Assembly: GCF_021458635.1 (NCBI RefSeq)
Contig: NZ_JAIRDQ010000014.1
Coordinates: 1-64,000, forward strand
DNA: 64,000 nucleotides
From: Bradyrhizobium monzae
GTDB taxonomy: Bacteria > Pseudomonadota > Alphaproteobacteria > Rhizobiales > Xanthobacteraceae
Direction: 5' to 3'
The stretch's first letter is position 1. The number at the start of each line of letters is the position of its first letter. The notes beneath the pieces are model-generated. The model ran no database searches, was not told the DNA's origin, and saw nothing but the letters and a program-made list of their open reading frames with translations. Positions 1 through 8,953 of the stretch are shown piece after piece. Position numbers and translations under genes: made by a program.

Positions 1-94
1 TTGCAGACCTTGGCCGTGAGCCGTTGCTCGTATATCCTTCAGGTTGCAATTCGCTGCTAGTCTCGGATTTTCCTTAAACAGTGGGAATTTGGTC

Positions 95-913
95 ATGACG
101 CATAGCGCAATATCGCGTCGCCGCATGCTTCGCAGTGCTGCAGCTGGTAGTCTCATCGCAACAGCGGCGCCCGACGTGATGGGTGCCGCCCGCGCGCAAT
201 CTGGGCAAAAGACCTTCGTCTTCGTCAGCGGGGCTTTTTGCGGCGGCTGGATATGGCGACGGGTCACCGATCGACTCGAACAGAGCGGCCACAAGGTATT
301 CGCTCCATCACTGACCGGTCTAGCAGAACGCTCGCATTTGTTGAGCAGGGACGTCAATCTGGACACCCACATCGTCGACGTCGTCAACCTGATCAAGTGG
401 GAAAGTCTCGACAACGTCTGCCTCGTGGCGTGGTCCCTTGCAGGCTATGTAGGTTCCGGCGCGCTCGAAAGCATCGGCGATCGCGTCTCATCGGTTGTAT
501 GGCTTGATGCCTTCATTCCAGCCGATGGGCAAAGGGCTGCAGACACCGCGGCCGAGCCGGTTCGCAAAGGCATACAAGCGGCCATCGACAAGGGCGAGGC
601 AGGTGTTCGCGGATCGGCGACGTATCCGCCCGCTGTCGTTGCCGAACGCGATCGGGCGTTCGCCGAGTCCAAAGTGACTCCGCATCCAGTCGGCGCCTAT
701 CTTCAGCCGATCAAGGTAACCGGGGCGCTCCAAAAGGTGGCGAAGAAGACATATATCCGTCTCCCCAAATTTCGACAGCCGCCGTTTGATAAGGCTCTGG
801 CAGAATGCAAGAGCGACAAGTCTTGGGCCACGTTCGAGCTGCCTGATGTCGGGCACATGGCAATGCTCGATGCACCAGATCGCGTGAGCGAGTTGATACT
901 GCAAGCCGCGTGA
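95..913 (+). CDS. Tat-exported alpha/beta hydrolase
   Basis: Encodes 272 residues from the ATG at 95; an upstream in-frame ATG at 44 would put extra residues before the signal. Residues 1-35 look like a Tat signal (SRRRML, then an Ala-rich stretch ending AARAQ), so the product should act in the periplasm. The rest is a compact alpha/beta hydrolase of the esterase/hydroxynitrile-lyase type: an oxyanion-side motif near FVSGAFCGGW (42-52), a nucleophile elbow AWSLA with Ser114, and a C-terminal His254 in DVGHM. The elbow departs from the usual GxSxG. Substrate cannot be told. The gene stands alone, followed by a copy of a dispersed repeat. Confidence 0.85.
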   Translation: MTHSAISRRRMLRSAAAGSLIATAAPDVMGAARAQSGQKTFVFVSGAFCGGWIWRRVTDRLEQSGHKVFAPSLTGLAERSHLLSRDVNLDTHIVDVVNLIKWESLDNVCLVAWSLAGYVGSGALESIGDRVSSVVWLDAFIPADGQRAADTAAEPVRKGIQAAIDKGEAGVRGSATYPPAVVAERDRAFAESKVTPHPVGAYLQPIKVTGALQKVAKKTYIRLPKFRQPPFDKALAECKSDKSWATFELPDVGHMAMLDAPDRVSELILQAA

Positions 914-960
914 GATCGAACTCCCCATGACGTAAAGTACAGACATCACGCCGGAGTGCG

Positions 961-1036
961 TCATGTCCGCTGTGGGTCAAAAGCGCCGGTTTGACCCTCA
1001 GAGCGAGACGTCCGGTCTACCCCCAACTGCGGACAT
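961..1036. repeat. Dispersed intergenic repeat, copy A
   Basis: Intergenic element with the core gggtcaaaagcg and, about 45 bases on, ggtctacccccaactgcgg. The outer ends atgtccgc and gcggacat are inverted, so the unit could fold. Related copies lie near 2180, 8706 and 9966. It resembles a short palindromic intergenic repeat of rhizobial genomes. Confidence 0.5.
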
Positions 1037-1138
1037 ATCCCTGCGCCACGCAAACTGTCGCGAAGGGCCCAGAACCGGAAGTAGCCGGTTTCTCGACTAG
1101 GTCGTACATTGCACCATTATTCTTTTGAGAGATTGGAC

Positions 1139-2161
1139 ATGGCAGAAGGTAGGTCGGACCCCCCTCCTCACGTTCGATTAATCCAAATGGGCCGGGCCCA
1201 TGTTGTCGCGAGAACCGTCTACGCGGCGGCCAAGCTGGGGTTGGCCGATCAACTCGCCTCTGGTCCCAGGAGCGCTGCGGAGCTTGCCGGGCCTATGCGA
1301 GTACACTCGCCTTCGTTGCACCGGCTGATGCGTACTCTTGCGAGCATGGGCATTCTAACCGAGCAAGCGGAGCGGCGTTTTGCCCTGACTGATTTGGGCG
1401 AGGCGCTGAAAACTGGAGCGCCTGGCTCAGCAAGATCAAGCGTGTTGATCTCCGGCAGCCATTGGGCTCAGAGGGGCTGGGATAACATCATCTATTCATT
1501 GCAGACCGGCAAAACCGGCTTTGAGAAGGCGCACGGCGTATCGTTCTTTGACTACCTCGCGCAACATCCCGATGACGCGTCGCTGTTCAGTGAGACGATG
1601 GTCGGCTTCCACAGTCAGGAGCCGCCGGCCGTCGCTGCCGCTTACGATTTTTCTACTTTGAACACCATTGTTGACGTTGGCGGTGCGACTGGGAATTTGC
1701 TGGCGGCCGTCCTTGCCAGTCATTGCGGACCGCGGGGCATATTGTTTGACAGGCCGCACGTGGTGCAGGACGCACCAGCGTTGCTTGACGCAAAAGGCGT
1801 GAGCAATCGGATCAGCATCCAGCCCGGAAATTTCTTCGAAAGCGTTCCCGCGGGGGCGGACGCTTACATTCTTTCTCACATTCTCCATGATTGGACCGAA
1901 GATCAATGCCTTACGATCCTCGGCCATGTCCGCAAGGCTATGAACCCGGCCGGACGTCTGCTGATTGTCGAAATGGTGGTGCCGCCCGGCGACGCGCCGC
2001 ATCCAGTAAAAATGCTTGATATAGCGATGCTTGTGCAAATGGGAGGCCAGGAGCGTACGGCCGACGAATACAAGCTACTTCTAGGCAAAGCCGGCTTTCG
2101 CCTAGCTCAAGTGGTACCGACCAATTCAGCCGCAAGCATTTTGGAAGCTGTTATTGCTTGA
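1139..2161 (+). CDS. SAM-dependent O-methyltransferase (Methyltransf_2 family)
   Basis: Encodes 340 residues; GAGAG lies 8 bases before the ATG at 1139, which I prefer to the in-frame ATG at 1109. An N-terminal winged-helix dimerisation domain (about 15-100) precedes a class I methyltransferase domain. SAM motif I reads VDVGGATGN (178-186), an acidic LFD follows near 202, and HDW with the putative catalytic His250 matches small-molecule O-methyltransferases such as hydroxyneurosporene or plant-type enzymes. It should methylate a hydroxyl on a phenolic or polyketide-like substrate; which one is unknown. Neighbouring genes do not suggest a pathway. Confidence 0.85.
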   Translation: MAEGRSDPPPHVRLIQMGRAHVVARTVYAAAKLGLADQLASGPRSAAELAGPMRVHSPSLHRLMRTLASMGILTEQAERRFALTDLGEALKTGAPGSARSSVLISGSHWAQRGWDNIIYSLQTGKTGFEKAHGVSFFDYLAQHPDDASLFSETMVGFHSQEPPAVAAAYDFSTLNTIVDVGGATGNLLAAVLASHCGPRGILFDRPHVVQDAPALLDAKGVSNRISIQPGNFFESVPAGADAYILSHILHDWTEDQCLTILGHVRKAMNPAGRLLIVEMVVPPGDAPHPVKMLDIAMLVQMGGQERTADEYKLLLGKAGFRLAQVVPTNSAASILEAVIA

Positions 2162-2179
2162 GGCTGGAGCGTATCTTCT

Positions 2180-2206
2180 TGACGTCCGTTGCGGGTCAAA
2201 ATGCGA
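2180..2206. repeat. Dispersed intergenic repeat, partial copy B
   Basis: Matches the first part of copy A (gtccgttgcgggtcaaaatgcg) but lacks the distal part. It lies between the methyltransferase and the integrase remnant. Confidence 0.35.
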
Positions 2207-2319
2207 CCTCCTATCCATCGAATTGGACCTAAGTATGCCTCCAACCGTCCGGAAGCCGACGTATGTTCAGAAGGTGACACGTTCGAAAGTGACCGGCCTC
2301 ATTAACTGAGGAGGTCATC

Positions 2320-2942
2320 ATGACCGATGTCTCAAACTTCGGAAAGTACGTCCCGTGGAACAAGGGTAAGATTGTTGGCGCTAAGCCGCCACTTCGCCCG
2401 AAGTACGTCTGGTCTATCCGGACGAAGCTCCAGGTCGAGGGGCGACTCCGTGATCTGGCCTTGTTCAACATCGCCATCGACAGCAAGCTTCGTGGCTGCG
2501 ATGTGGTGGGCTTGAAAGTCGATGACGTGGCACCAAGTGGCTATGCGGCCGATAGAGCAAGCGTGCGCCAGAAGAAAACTGGACGGCCGGTCAAATTCGA
2601 ACTTACAGAGTCCACCCGCCAAACCATCGATGACTACCTGAGGGCAACCGGCAAGAAGCGTGGCGACTGTCTGTTCACCGGTCGTCGAGGCTCCGGGTGC
2701 AGCCTGACAACTCGGCAATATGCCCGGCTGTTATCGGGTTGGCCGGCCGGTATAGGTTGGATCCTCACCTGTTCGGAACGCATGCGCTCCGTCGAACAAA
2801 GGCGACCCTTATCTATCGGCGCACCGGCAACTTGCGAGCCGTGCAGCTGCTTCTGGGGCACACCAAAATCGAGAGCACCGTCCGGTACCTGGGAATTGAA
2901 GTCGACGATGCGCTCGCGATAGCAGAGCAAGTCGACGTCTGA
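2320..2942 (+). pseudogene. Small tyrosine-type integrase, frameshifted
   Basis: A short integrase made almost only of the catalytic domain (about 207 residues if repaired). Translation is good from the ATG at 2320 to about 2740 (KLRGCDVVGLKV, then TTRQYARLL), then continues in another frame from about 2750 (HLFGTHALRRTKATLIYR, GHTKIESTVRYLG) to the TGA at 2940-2942. The catalytic Arg, HxxR and Tyr are all encoded, but split by the frameshift. A GAGGAGG-like ribosome site lies just before the ATG. A second copy lies at 60286-60869 in the same orientation. Probably inactive unless the shift is a sequencing error. Confidence 0.8.
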
Positions 2943-2948
2943 ACTACT

Positions 2949-2972
2949 GGGCAGAGCGGACATGCTCTGCCC
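2949..2972 (+). terminator. Hairpin after integrase copy 1
   Basis: Perfect 9-bp inverted repeat gggcagagc / gctctgccc with a 6-base loop, 6 bases after the integrase stop. A shorter version follows the second integrase copy, so it travels with the gene. Confidence 0.55.
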
Positions 2973-2993
2973 CCTCTCTTTCAGCCGGCTGCG

Positions 2994-3119
2994 GGCCATG
3001 AAGCGACAGAAGGCGACATTCCAACCGAACGCCAGATCGAGCAGCTGTTGGAGTTGGCCGAGCGTATCGGCAGCCCGGCTCAAGTTAGTAACGGAGCCCT
3101 CGCAGAGGGTGTCCTCTGA
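2994..3119 (+). other. Possible C-terminal gene fragment without a start
   Basis: An open stretch of 42 codons with protein-like composition (TERQIEQLLELAERIGSPAQ) ends in TGA at 3117-3119. It has no start codon or ribosome site and follows directly on the integrase hairpin. It may be the tail of a lost gene. Nothing else is seen between 2973 and 3161. Confidence 0.25.
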
Positions 3120-3161
3120 TTTCAGTTTACTTTCGCAGCATCGCGCCCGGTTTTTGGTGTA

Positions 3162-3380
3162 CTAGGTCGGCTTGCGCATGCCAATGGAAACGGTCTCGTG
3201 TGCACCCACCGGGGTGCAGGTCGTGAATACGAGCGCAAACCGGCTGCACTGCCAGTCCGCGCCGAGCGCGGCGCTGGTGGGTGATGTCAGGTTGACCGAC
3301 AGAAATGCCGCTACGCAGGCCAACGTCACGTACGCCGCGAACAACATCGCTCTCTTGTGGGTCCTTGGCTGAGAAATCAT
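3162..3380 (-). CDS. Small secreted or membrane-anchored protein, unknown
   Basis: Encodes 72 residues. AGGAG sits about 9 bases before the ATG at 3380. Residues 10-37 are a basic head and hydrophobic stretch typical of a signal peptide or anchor (AMLFAAYVTLACVAAFLSV). The mature part holds two cysteines (DWQCSR, TTCTP) that could form a disulfide. I do not recognise a named family. Confidence 0.55.
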   Translation of the reverse strand: MISQPRTHKRAMLFAAYVTLACVAAFLSVNLTSPTSAALGADWQCSRFALVFTTCTPVGAHETVSIGMRKPT

Positions 3381-3450
3381 GGCCTTGGCTCCTGTACGAT
3401 GGCCGGAAGATTAAGGGGCAGGCTCCACAGTCCCTGTGAGTCCTTGTGAT

Positions 3451-4824
3451 CTAATCCACATCCTGACCCACACTTTTCGCTGGCGGCCCGAAGGCGCGCG
3501 CGATTGCTGGCACTGGATCCGCGCCGCAGCCGGACTCGCGCACCGGAGCAAACAGCATCTTTAGTCGATCAACCTCGTCGGCACAGGCGAGCAACGCGGG
3601 CGGAATGTCAACGCCGAGCGCCCTGGCTGTCATGGGAGTGATGACCAGCTCAGACCTGGTTGGCTGCTCGACAGCCCTCGCGTGCGGCTGCTGCCTGGGT
3701 TTGATCGTGATCAAATTCAGCAGCGTCGCCACCACGATCATCACCAGCACGCCACCAACACCGAGCGTGATCTGCATCGTCAGCCCCTTCGAGATGTCGA
3801 GCAGCGCCAGGTGGCTGACCAGCGTCAGCAGAACGCCAAGGCAGTAGATTGGCAGCGAATTCTGGCCACAGAGAATGGCGCCACGCATCACCGGCGTCGT
3901 CAGCCCTCGCCAATCGCGAGGCACGAGCCATGCGGCCAAAACTGCAAGGGCCAGAAAATGCAGCAGTCGCAATGGAGCGAGATTCGATTTGTCCATCGGG
4001 TAAAACAACGTCAGGAGTGCCTGCGGGACCAACGCTTCCAGCGGTTTGACGCTAAAGCTCAATGCGATGATGAGGCTGATCAGCAGATAGAGAACCGCGG
4101 GAACAAGCACGGTGCGTGACGTCACCCACGGTCGAAATCTCTTGCCCTCGATGATCCACCACGCGCCAAGCACAAGCGGCAGCTGCCAGGCCAGCGGATT
4201 GAAGAACCAGTGGCCGTTCGGCCATGCCGGGATGGTCCAGCCGAAGACGTGCACCAGTGTGTAAAGCAGCAGCGACGCGCCCAGCGTTGCGTTCGGCGCT
4301 CGCAGCAGCAGCCACAGCAGCGGCGCGAACAAAAGGTGATAAAGCACGAAGAGCGGCAAGATGTCGGTATTCACCGGGCGGTATTGCAGGGTCGCCGCGT
4401 GCGCGAGCGTCACGCCCGGCTGATCCAACAGAATGCGGGTATTGCTCTTGTCGGCAAGAGGGCCGCCGCCTGCGAGGTGAACCACGATGGCGCAGGCGAG
4501 CGTGAGCAGCAGAAATGCGACATAAATATCCCAGCTGCGCCACAGCGTCCGGCCGATCACGCCGGCCCAGCCCCCGCTCTGCCGTGCCTTGCCGTAGGAC
4601 AGCGCGCAGGTCAAACCCGAAAGAAACATGAATACTTCCGCGGCATCGCTGAAGCCGTAGTTGCGCAGCGTCAGCCAGCTCCCGATGTTGTCGGGGACAT
4701 GGTCAAGAAAGATCCACCAGAGCGCGATGCCGCGGCAGGCATCAATGCGCAGATCGCGGCCGTAGCCGTTCAACTCCGGCAGCGCGCCTGCGAATGGCTT
4801 CGGGGTGGCAGTTCGATCAAGCAT
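3451..4824 (-). CDS. opgC: OpgC-family acyltransferase membrane protein
   Basis: Polytopic inner-membrane protein of 457 residues from the ATG at 4824, which has GGGGAA just upstream; a GTG at 4851 is the alternative. The start of the domain (RIDACRGIALWWIFLDHVPDN) and later GFSDAAEVFMFLSGL are typical of OpgC, which succinylates periplasmic glucans. About ten hydrophobic segments follow. The C-terminal 75 residues are hydrophilic and variable (MTARALGVDIPPALLACADEVDRL). It stands alone, so its role in glucan modification is inferred from family only. Confidence 0.8.
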   Translation of the reverse strand: MLDRTATPKPFAGALPELNGYGRDLRIDACRGIALWWIFLDHVPDNIGSWLTLRNYGFSDAAEVFMFLSGLTCALSYGKARQSGGWAGVIGRTLWRSWDIYVAFLLLTLACAIVVHLAGGGPLADKSNTRILLDQPGVTLAHAATLQYRPVNTDILPLFVLYHLLFAPLLWLLLRAPNATLGASLLLYTLVHVFGWTIPAWPNGHWFFNPLAWQLPLVLGAWWIIEGKRFRPWVTSRTVLVPAVLYLLISLIIALSFSVKPLEALVPQALLTLFYPMDKSNLAPLRLLHFLALAVLAAWLVPRDWRGLTTPVMRGAILCGQNSLPIYCLGVLLTLVSHLALLDISKGLTMQITLGVGGVLVMIVVATLLNLITIKPRQQPHARAVEQPTRSELVITPMTARALGVDIPPALLACADEVDRLKMLFAPVRESGCGADPVPAIARAFGPPAKSVGQDVD

Positions 4825-5308
4825 CTGGTTCCCCGTCCGGCGTCCGAGCACGTTTCAAGAGGGACCGAAACTGACGAAAAACATCAGCCGCGCCGGACCC
4901 GGCCGCGAATTACGGCGACGCCTGGTAGAACCTCCTGGCGCGGGAGGCTGTCGGTTGACGATTATCGTTCAATGGCACAGCGCGTAAATCAGCCGGAGGT
5001 CCTCACGGAGGGGTTCCTAGGTCCTATGATCAAGGTACCTACAGATATCCGCAGTCTGAATCCCGCGTCTCCTGTGGTCCGCACGCGCTTTTTTGGCGTC
5101 CCGTGAGCTGATTACAATTACAGCATACAACGGCATTCAACTTCTATCTTGGGTGCCTCACCGTGAGCCGCTGGTTGGGCCAGCGATGAAGAATGGACCG
5201 GTTTCGGGGCCAGTCTTCCCGCCAGCCTCTTCCTCGCCAAGGACCCAAAGGCGGGTGTATGATTTCTTGAATTGGATCTCCGTGCCATGCGATTACGGAG
5301 AGCTTTTC
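4825..5308. other. Intergenic region between divergent opgC and regulator
   Basis: About 480 bases that should hold the promoters of opgC (leftward) and of the response regulator (rightward). No convincing gene or operator was recognised. Confidence 0.4.
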
Positions 5309-5971
5309 ATGAAAGTCCTTATCGTCGACGATCATGCATTGATACGCGAGGCGTTGTGCGCCGTCCTGAGACAGCTGAAGCGAGAAGCCGTCATATTTGA
5401 AGCTTCGAGCAGCCGTCAGGCAGTGGGCATAGTCGAGGAACATCCCGACATCAGCCTCATCTTGCTTGATATCAATTTGCCCGACAGAGATGGCTTCTCT
5501 GTCCTCCGCGAACTGCGAGACAGCTATCCGACTATTGCTATCATCATTCTTTCGTCCTCGAATGATCAAGACACGGTCAAGCGCGCTTTCAAACTTGGCG
5601 CGCTGGGTTTCATCCCTAAAACGACCGAACGAGAGGTCATGCTCAACGCCATTGAGTTGGTGTTCTCTGGCGGTATTTACATTCCCTCTGAAATTCTGGA
5701 GGAAACACCGTCTCCGCGGCTAACAAATAAATCAACGACGCCCGACTTTCTCAGGGGTCTCGGATTGACCGATCGGCAGATCGAAGTGCTTGCACTTCTG
5801 ATGAAGGGAAAAAGCAACAAGATCATTGCCAAGACGCTCAACATGGCAGTGCCGACAGTGAAAAATCACATCACGGTCGTTCTCAAGGCGCTCAGCGTAA
5901 CGAGCCGCACCGAGGCAGTCATAAAAGTAGGAAAAATGGGCTGGGAATCGCCGCCGAAATCCGAGTCATGA
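5309..5971 (+). CDS. NarL/FixJ-type response regulator
   Basis: Encodes 220 residues from the ATG at 5309, with GGAG 8 bases upstream. Residues 1-120 are a receiver: acidic pair D7-D8, phosphoacceptor D54 in LILLDINLP, and K104 in FIPKTT. Residues 150-205 are a LuxR-type helix-turn-helix (LTDRQIEVLALLMKGKSNKIIAKTL, then TVKNHITVVLKAL). It should be a phosphorylation-controlled transcription factor. It converges on the hybrid kinase downstream with the two stop codons adjacent, so the pair probably forms one signalling system, although that is inferred from position. Confidence 0.9.
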   Translation: MKVLIVDDHALIREALCAVLRQLKREAVIFEASSSRQAVGIVEEHPDISLILLDINLPDRDGFSVLRELRDSYPTIAIIILSSSNDQDTVKRAFKLGALGFIPKTTEREVMLNAIELVFSGGIYIPSEILEETPSPRLTNKSTTPDFLRGLGLTDRQIEVLALLMKGKSNKIIAKTLNMAVPTVKNHITVVLKALSVTSRTEAVIKVGKMGWESPPKSES

Positions 5972-8086
5972 AGCCGCCCGGGTACCCCTCCCATCGCCAT
6001 GATCCATCAAGAGCTCGTGCATGACAGCGCGGAGCCGCATCGGGTCGACAGGCTTGTGCAGCAAAATGTATCCTCTATCTTTGACCTCACGTGCTGGTTC
6101 AGGTGCCGTATCGCCGCTGATGAGAATAGCTGGAATGGATGAACCGAGCGCCGCATTGATTTTTTCAATGGCTCGGATCCCGGTCTTTCCATTCGCAAGA
6201 TGATAATCCGAGATGATGAGATCGGGGCGTTGTTGGCGCTCCGCAAGTCGGATAAGTGCCGCTTCGTCGGATCCGGTGGTAAGGACGGTGTATCCCCATC
6301 TGCCAAGCAGTCCGCCCGTTCCCTCCTGGACAATTGGAGCATCGGCAATAACAAGAACGACCTTGCCTTCGACTGCAAAGGCCGCGGGATGGGGAGAGTC
6401 GACGGGCTCGGCGGATGTGCCGCATTCATCGGCCATCGGAACCAGGATCGCGAATCGCGAACCTCGGCCCACGGTCGAAGCCAAGTCGATTGGATGGTTG
6501 AGAAGCAGGCGGAGCCTGTCGACAATAGCCAAGCCGAGCCCCATGCTGCCGTACCGGTTCCGGTCTCGGGCGGCCAGTTGAATGAACTCGCCAAAGATAT
6601 TCTGCTTCTGATCCTCGGGAATGCCGGGACCACTATCCCATACTTCGATGCGCAACATTTGACCGCGCCGGCGACAGCCGACAATGATCCCACCCTGCAA
6701 CGTATAGCGCACAGCGTTAGATACCAAATTAAGCAGTATGCGTTCGAGCAGCATGGCGTCGCTCCGCACCCAGGCGTCACTTCGCCTGACGCGCAGACGC
6801 AAGCCCGTTTCTCGCGTTGCCTGATCAAACGTCGTCTCAATTTTTTGCAACAGTCGCGCGATCGGGAATTCGGTGATTGTGGGTATAAGGATTCCAGCAT
6901 CCAGCTTGGACATATCCAGCAGCGAATTGAGCATTTCATCCATTTCCTTGCGCGTTGCATCGACCAGCTCGATCGTCCTTGTCCGTTCCCCCGATCTGAG
7001 CGGCATGCGCAGCTGGGCAATGAACAAGCCCAGTGCATGCAATGGCTGCCGCAAATCGTGGCTTGCCATGGCAAGGAAGCGCGATTTTGCTGCATTGGCG
7101 AGCTCAAGCTCCTGCGTACGCTCTGCGACCTTCCGTTCGAGTTCGATCTGCGCGCGGCGCAGACGTTTCTCCCCCCTCTTGCGGACCTCGACGTCGGCGC
7201 TCAGTAACACGCTCGGAACCGTAATGCTGATCAGGAACATCAACACCAGCAGGAATGAAACGTTGAGGTCCGCGGTCGTGAAGGGGCCGCCGCCCGTGAG
7301 CGTCCCCCAAACCGTGATGCCGGCAAGCACCAGCGCAACCGTTGCGGTGTCACGCGGACCGCGGCGCAGCGCCGCCCACAACATTGGCAGGATCGCGAGA
7401 AAACCCAGTGGATCTCTGCCCGGCGTTTGCTCGATCAGGGGACTGAAAGCAATGAGTCCAACAGCCGCCGCCGTTGCGAGGACACCGACCGTCTCCAAAA
7501 AATCATTGCGGTTGAATGCAAGGTCGTGGCTCGATGCCCAAAGCACGATAACGGGGGCAATGACCAGCGCGCCGGTCACATCTCCCAGCCACCATGTGAC
7601 CCAGGCGTCCGCGAAATTGGTCCGATCGATGTACCCGGCGGTCGCCAGGCTGGTCAGTCCAATGCTGGCGCTGATCGGCGTCGCGATCACGATGCAGATC
7701 AGAGCAAACTTCGCGACAGAATTTGGTCTCGAAAACGTATGACGTCCGCGCGACCATCGATTGACCAGATAAGCGCCAACAACGGCCTCAAGAGTGTTGC
7801 CGGTCGCAATCGCAATTGCGGTGGCAACGGAGCCGGCGGTGGTCGCATTGGCGATCACCGCTGCAATGAAAATTGCGGGCCAGGTCCGATATCCCCACAA
7901 CAGCACCGCCGCCAGCGCGAGACCCGTCGGTGGCCAGATCGGCGTTGCGCTGGGATGAATAGAGGCGAGAGCGAGGCCGCCTTTTGCCAGGACGAAATAG
8001 ATCACTCCAATCGCGACCAGGCCGCCGGCATACTTGGTGCCCCGGCGGAAATTTATCTCCGGCATTAGCGATCGTGGATCGGACAT
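5966..8086 (-). CDS. MASE1-domain hybrid sensor histidine kinase
   Basis: 706 residues from the ATG at 8086; an upstream in-frame start at 8221 adds a 45-residue head with no family look. Residues 20-295 form about eight membrane segments typical of MASE1 sensing domains (WPPTGLALAAVLLWGYRTWPAI). A short coiled coil leads to the HisKA box with His343 (ASHDLRQPLHALG), N box LLNLVSNAVRY, G1 WDSGPGIP and G2 GSMGLGLAIV. A C-terminal receiver (573-695) keeps D627 and K678, but its acidic pocket reads VIADAP where VVDDDP is usual. The receiver may serve as a phosphate sink or as an output to the convergent regulator. Confidence 0.88.
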   Translation of the reverse strand: MSDPRSLMPEINFRRGTKYAGGLVAIGVIYFVLAKGGLALASIHPSATPIWPPTGLALAAVLLWGYRTWPAIFIAAVIANATTAGSVATAIAIATGNTLEAVVGAYLVNRWSRGRHTFSRPNSVAKFALICIVIATPISASIGLTSLATAGYIDRTNFADAWVTWWLGDVTGALVIAPVIVLWASSHDLAFNRNDFLETVGVLATAAAVGLIAFSPLIEQTPGRDPLGFLAILPMLWAALRRGPRDTATVALVLAGITVWGTLTGGGPFTTADLNVSFLLVLMFLISITVPSVLLSADVEVRKRGEKRLRRAQIELERKVAERTQELELANAAKSRFLAMASHDLRQPLHALGLFIAQLRMPLRSGERTRTIELVDATRKEMDEMLNSLLDMSKLDAGILIPTITEFPIARLLQKIETTFDQATRETGLRLRVRRSDAWVRSDAMLLERILLNLVSNAVRYTLQGGIIVGCRRRGQMLRIEVWDSGPGIPEDQKQNIFGEFIQLAARDRNRYGSMGLGLAIVDRLRLLLNHPIDLASTVGRGSRFAILVPMADECGTSAEPVDSPHPAAFAVEGKVVLVIADAPIVQEGTGGLLGRWGYTVLTTGSDEAALIRLAERQQRPDLIISDYHLANGKTGIRAIEKINAALGSSIPAILISGDTAPEPAREVKDRGYILLHKPVDPMRLRAVMHELLMDHGDGRGTRAAS

Positions 8087-8257
8087 CGTCGACGCCTGGA
8101 CCAGGCAGTTGGATTGTCCATGATGGCTGACCTTTTGATCTCCCTGATAAAGATCGAAGATCGCTACTTTCCCGTTGACCAAGCGGTTGATCGACGCCCC
8201 TACGTCCGATCGGTGCGCCACTGCAAAACTCGGCGAGATGCGCTCAGATCGGATTGA

Positions 8258-8479
8258 TCACTGCAGTCTGCCGACGGACGAAGAGATGGCGCGTGTTTGG
8301 CTCACGCGGGCAAACCCTCTGCCGATGCCGATCGGCATCGGCCTGGGGGCTGGAATGGGCGTGGCGGTGAATATAGCGAAGACGGAGCCTTCCGGAGCAA
8401 TGCTTTGGGCCTGGACATTGCCAGCCATGAGAACGGTAGCAACTAAGGACGTTGACAGAACTGAATAGACATTTGCCAT
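8258..8479 (-). CDS. Small secreted Pro/Gly-rich protein
   Basis: 73 residues from the ATG at 8479, chosen because a full AGGAGG lies 6 bases upstream. A clear signal peptide ends near GNVQAQS. The mature part contains a PIPAPRPMPIGIGRG stretch. No family recognised; function unknown. Confidence 0.6.
   Translation of the reverse strand: MANVYSVLSTSLVATVLMAGNVQAQSIAPEGSVFAIFTATPIPAPRPMPIGIGRGFARVSQTRAISSSVGRLQ
8321..8342. repeat. 22-bp perfect palindrome inside a small gene
   Basis: The bases 8321-8342 equal their own reverse complement (centre gat/atc). The run lies within the PMPIGIG codons of the small secreted protein, so codon composition may explain it. Confidence 0.4.
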
Positions 8480-8705
8480 TGCGGCCTCCTGGAACTGCGA
8501 ATTGGGACTACAGCTCGAGGATCTAAAGTCGCGCAAACCTTTCGGAGCTAAGCGGCCTGTCGCTGACTCTGATAGGAATCAAGGCCGCCCCCCACAACCG
8601 CGGCGGCCACCGCAATTGCCCTGCATCATCGCGCATCGGGTTCGTTGGGGAAACTACCCATTTCGAGTTAGAGGAACGCGCAACTGCTTTGTAAGCCCTC
8701 CCCGC

Positions 8706-8808
8706 GAAGTCTGAAATGGGCCAAAATGCGAAGAACTCAACGTGAGCAAATCTAGACCGCTCTACCCCACTGACCGGACCTCGACGAGGCGCGCCGACAC
8801 TTCGCAAA
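8706..8808. repeat. Dispersed intergenic repeat, diverged copy C
   Basis: Contains tgggccaaaatgcgaag and a distal gaccgctctaccccactg, similar in layout to copy A. The surrounding 8480-8953 shows no gene. Confidence 0.35.
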
Positions 8809-8953
8809 AGGGCCAACAACGGACATGGATGTCGATAGTGGAATCTTCGCAGGGAGGACGCGGCCCACCACAGTTATTTCCGTGAAACAGCGAAACCGGG
8901 CTCGCCTGGTTGGACAGTTTGAGAGGTAGCGTCGGCAAATCTTGGCTTTGACG

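Noticed and set aside
4210..5106. 298-codon plus-strand frame opposite opgC
   Set aside because: Gln/Arg-rich translation typical of antisense frames in high-GC DNA; opgC on the other strand is clear.
8321..8342. 22-bp palindrome as an operator
   Set aside because: It lies inside codons for PMPIGIG in a small secreted protein; codon usage explains it about as well.
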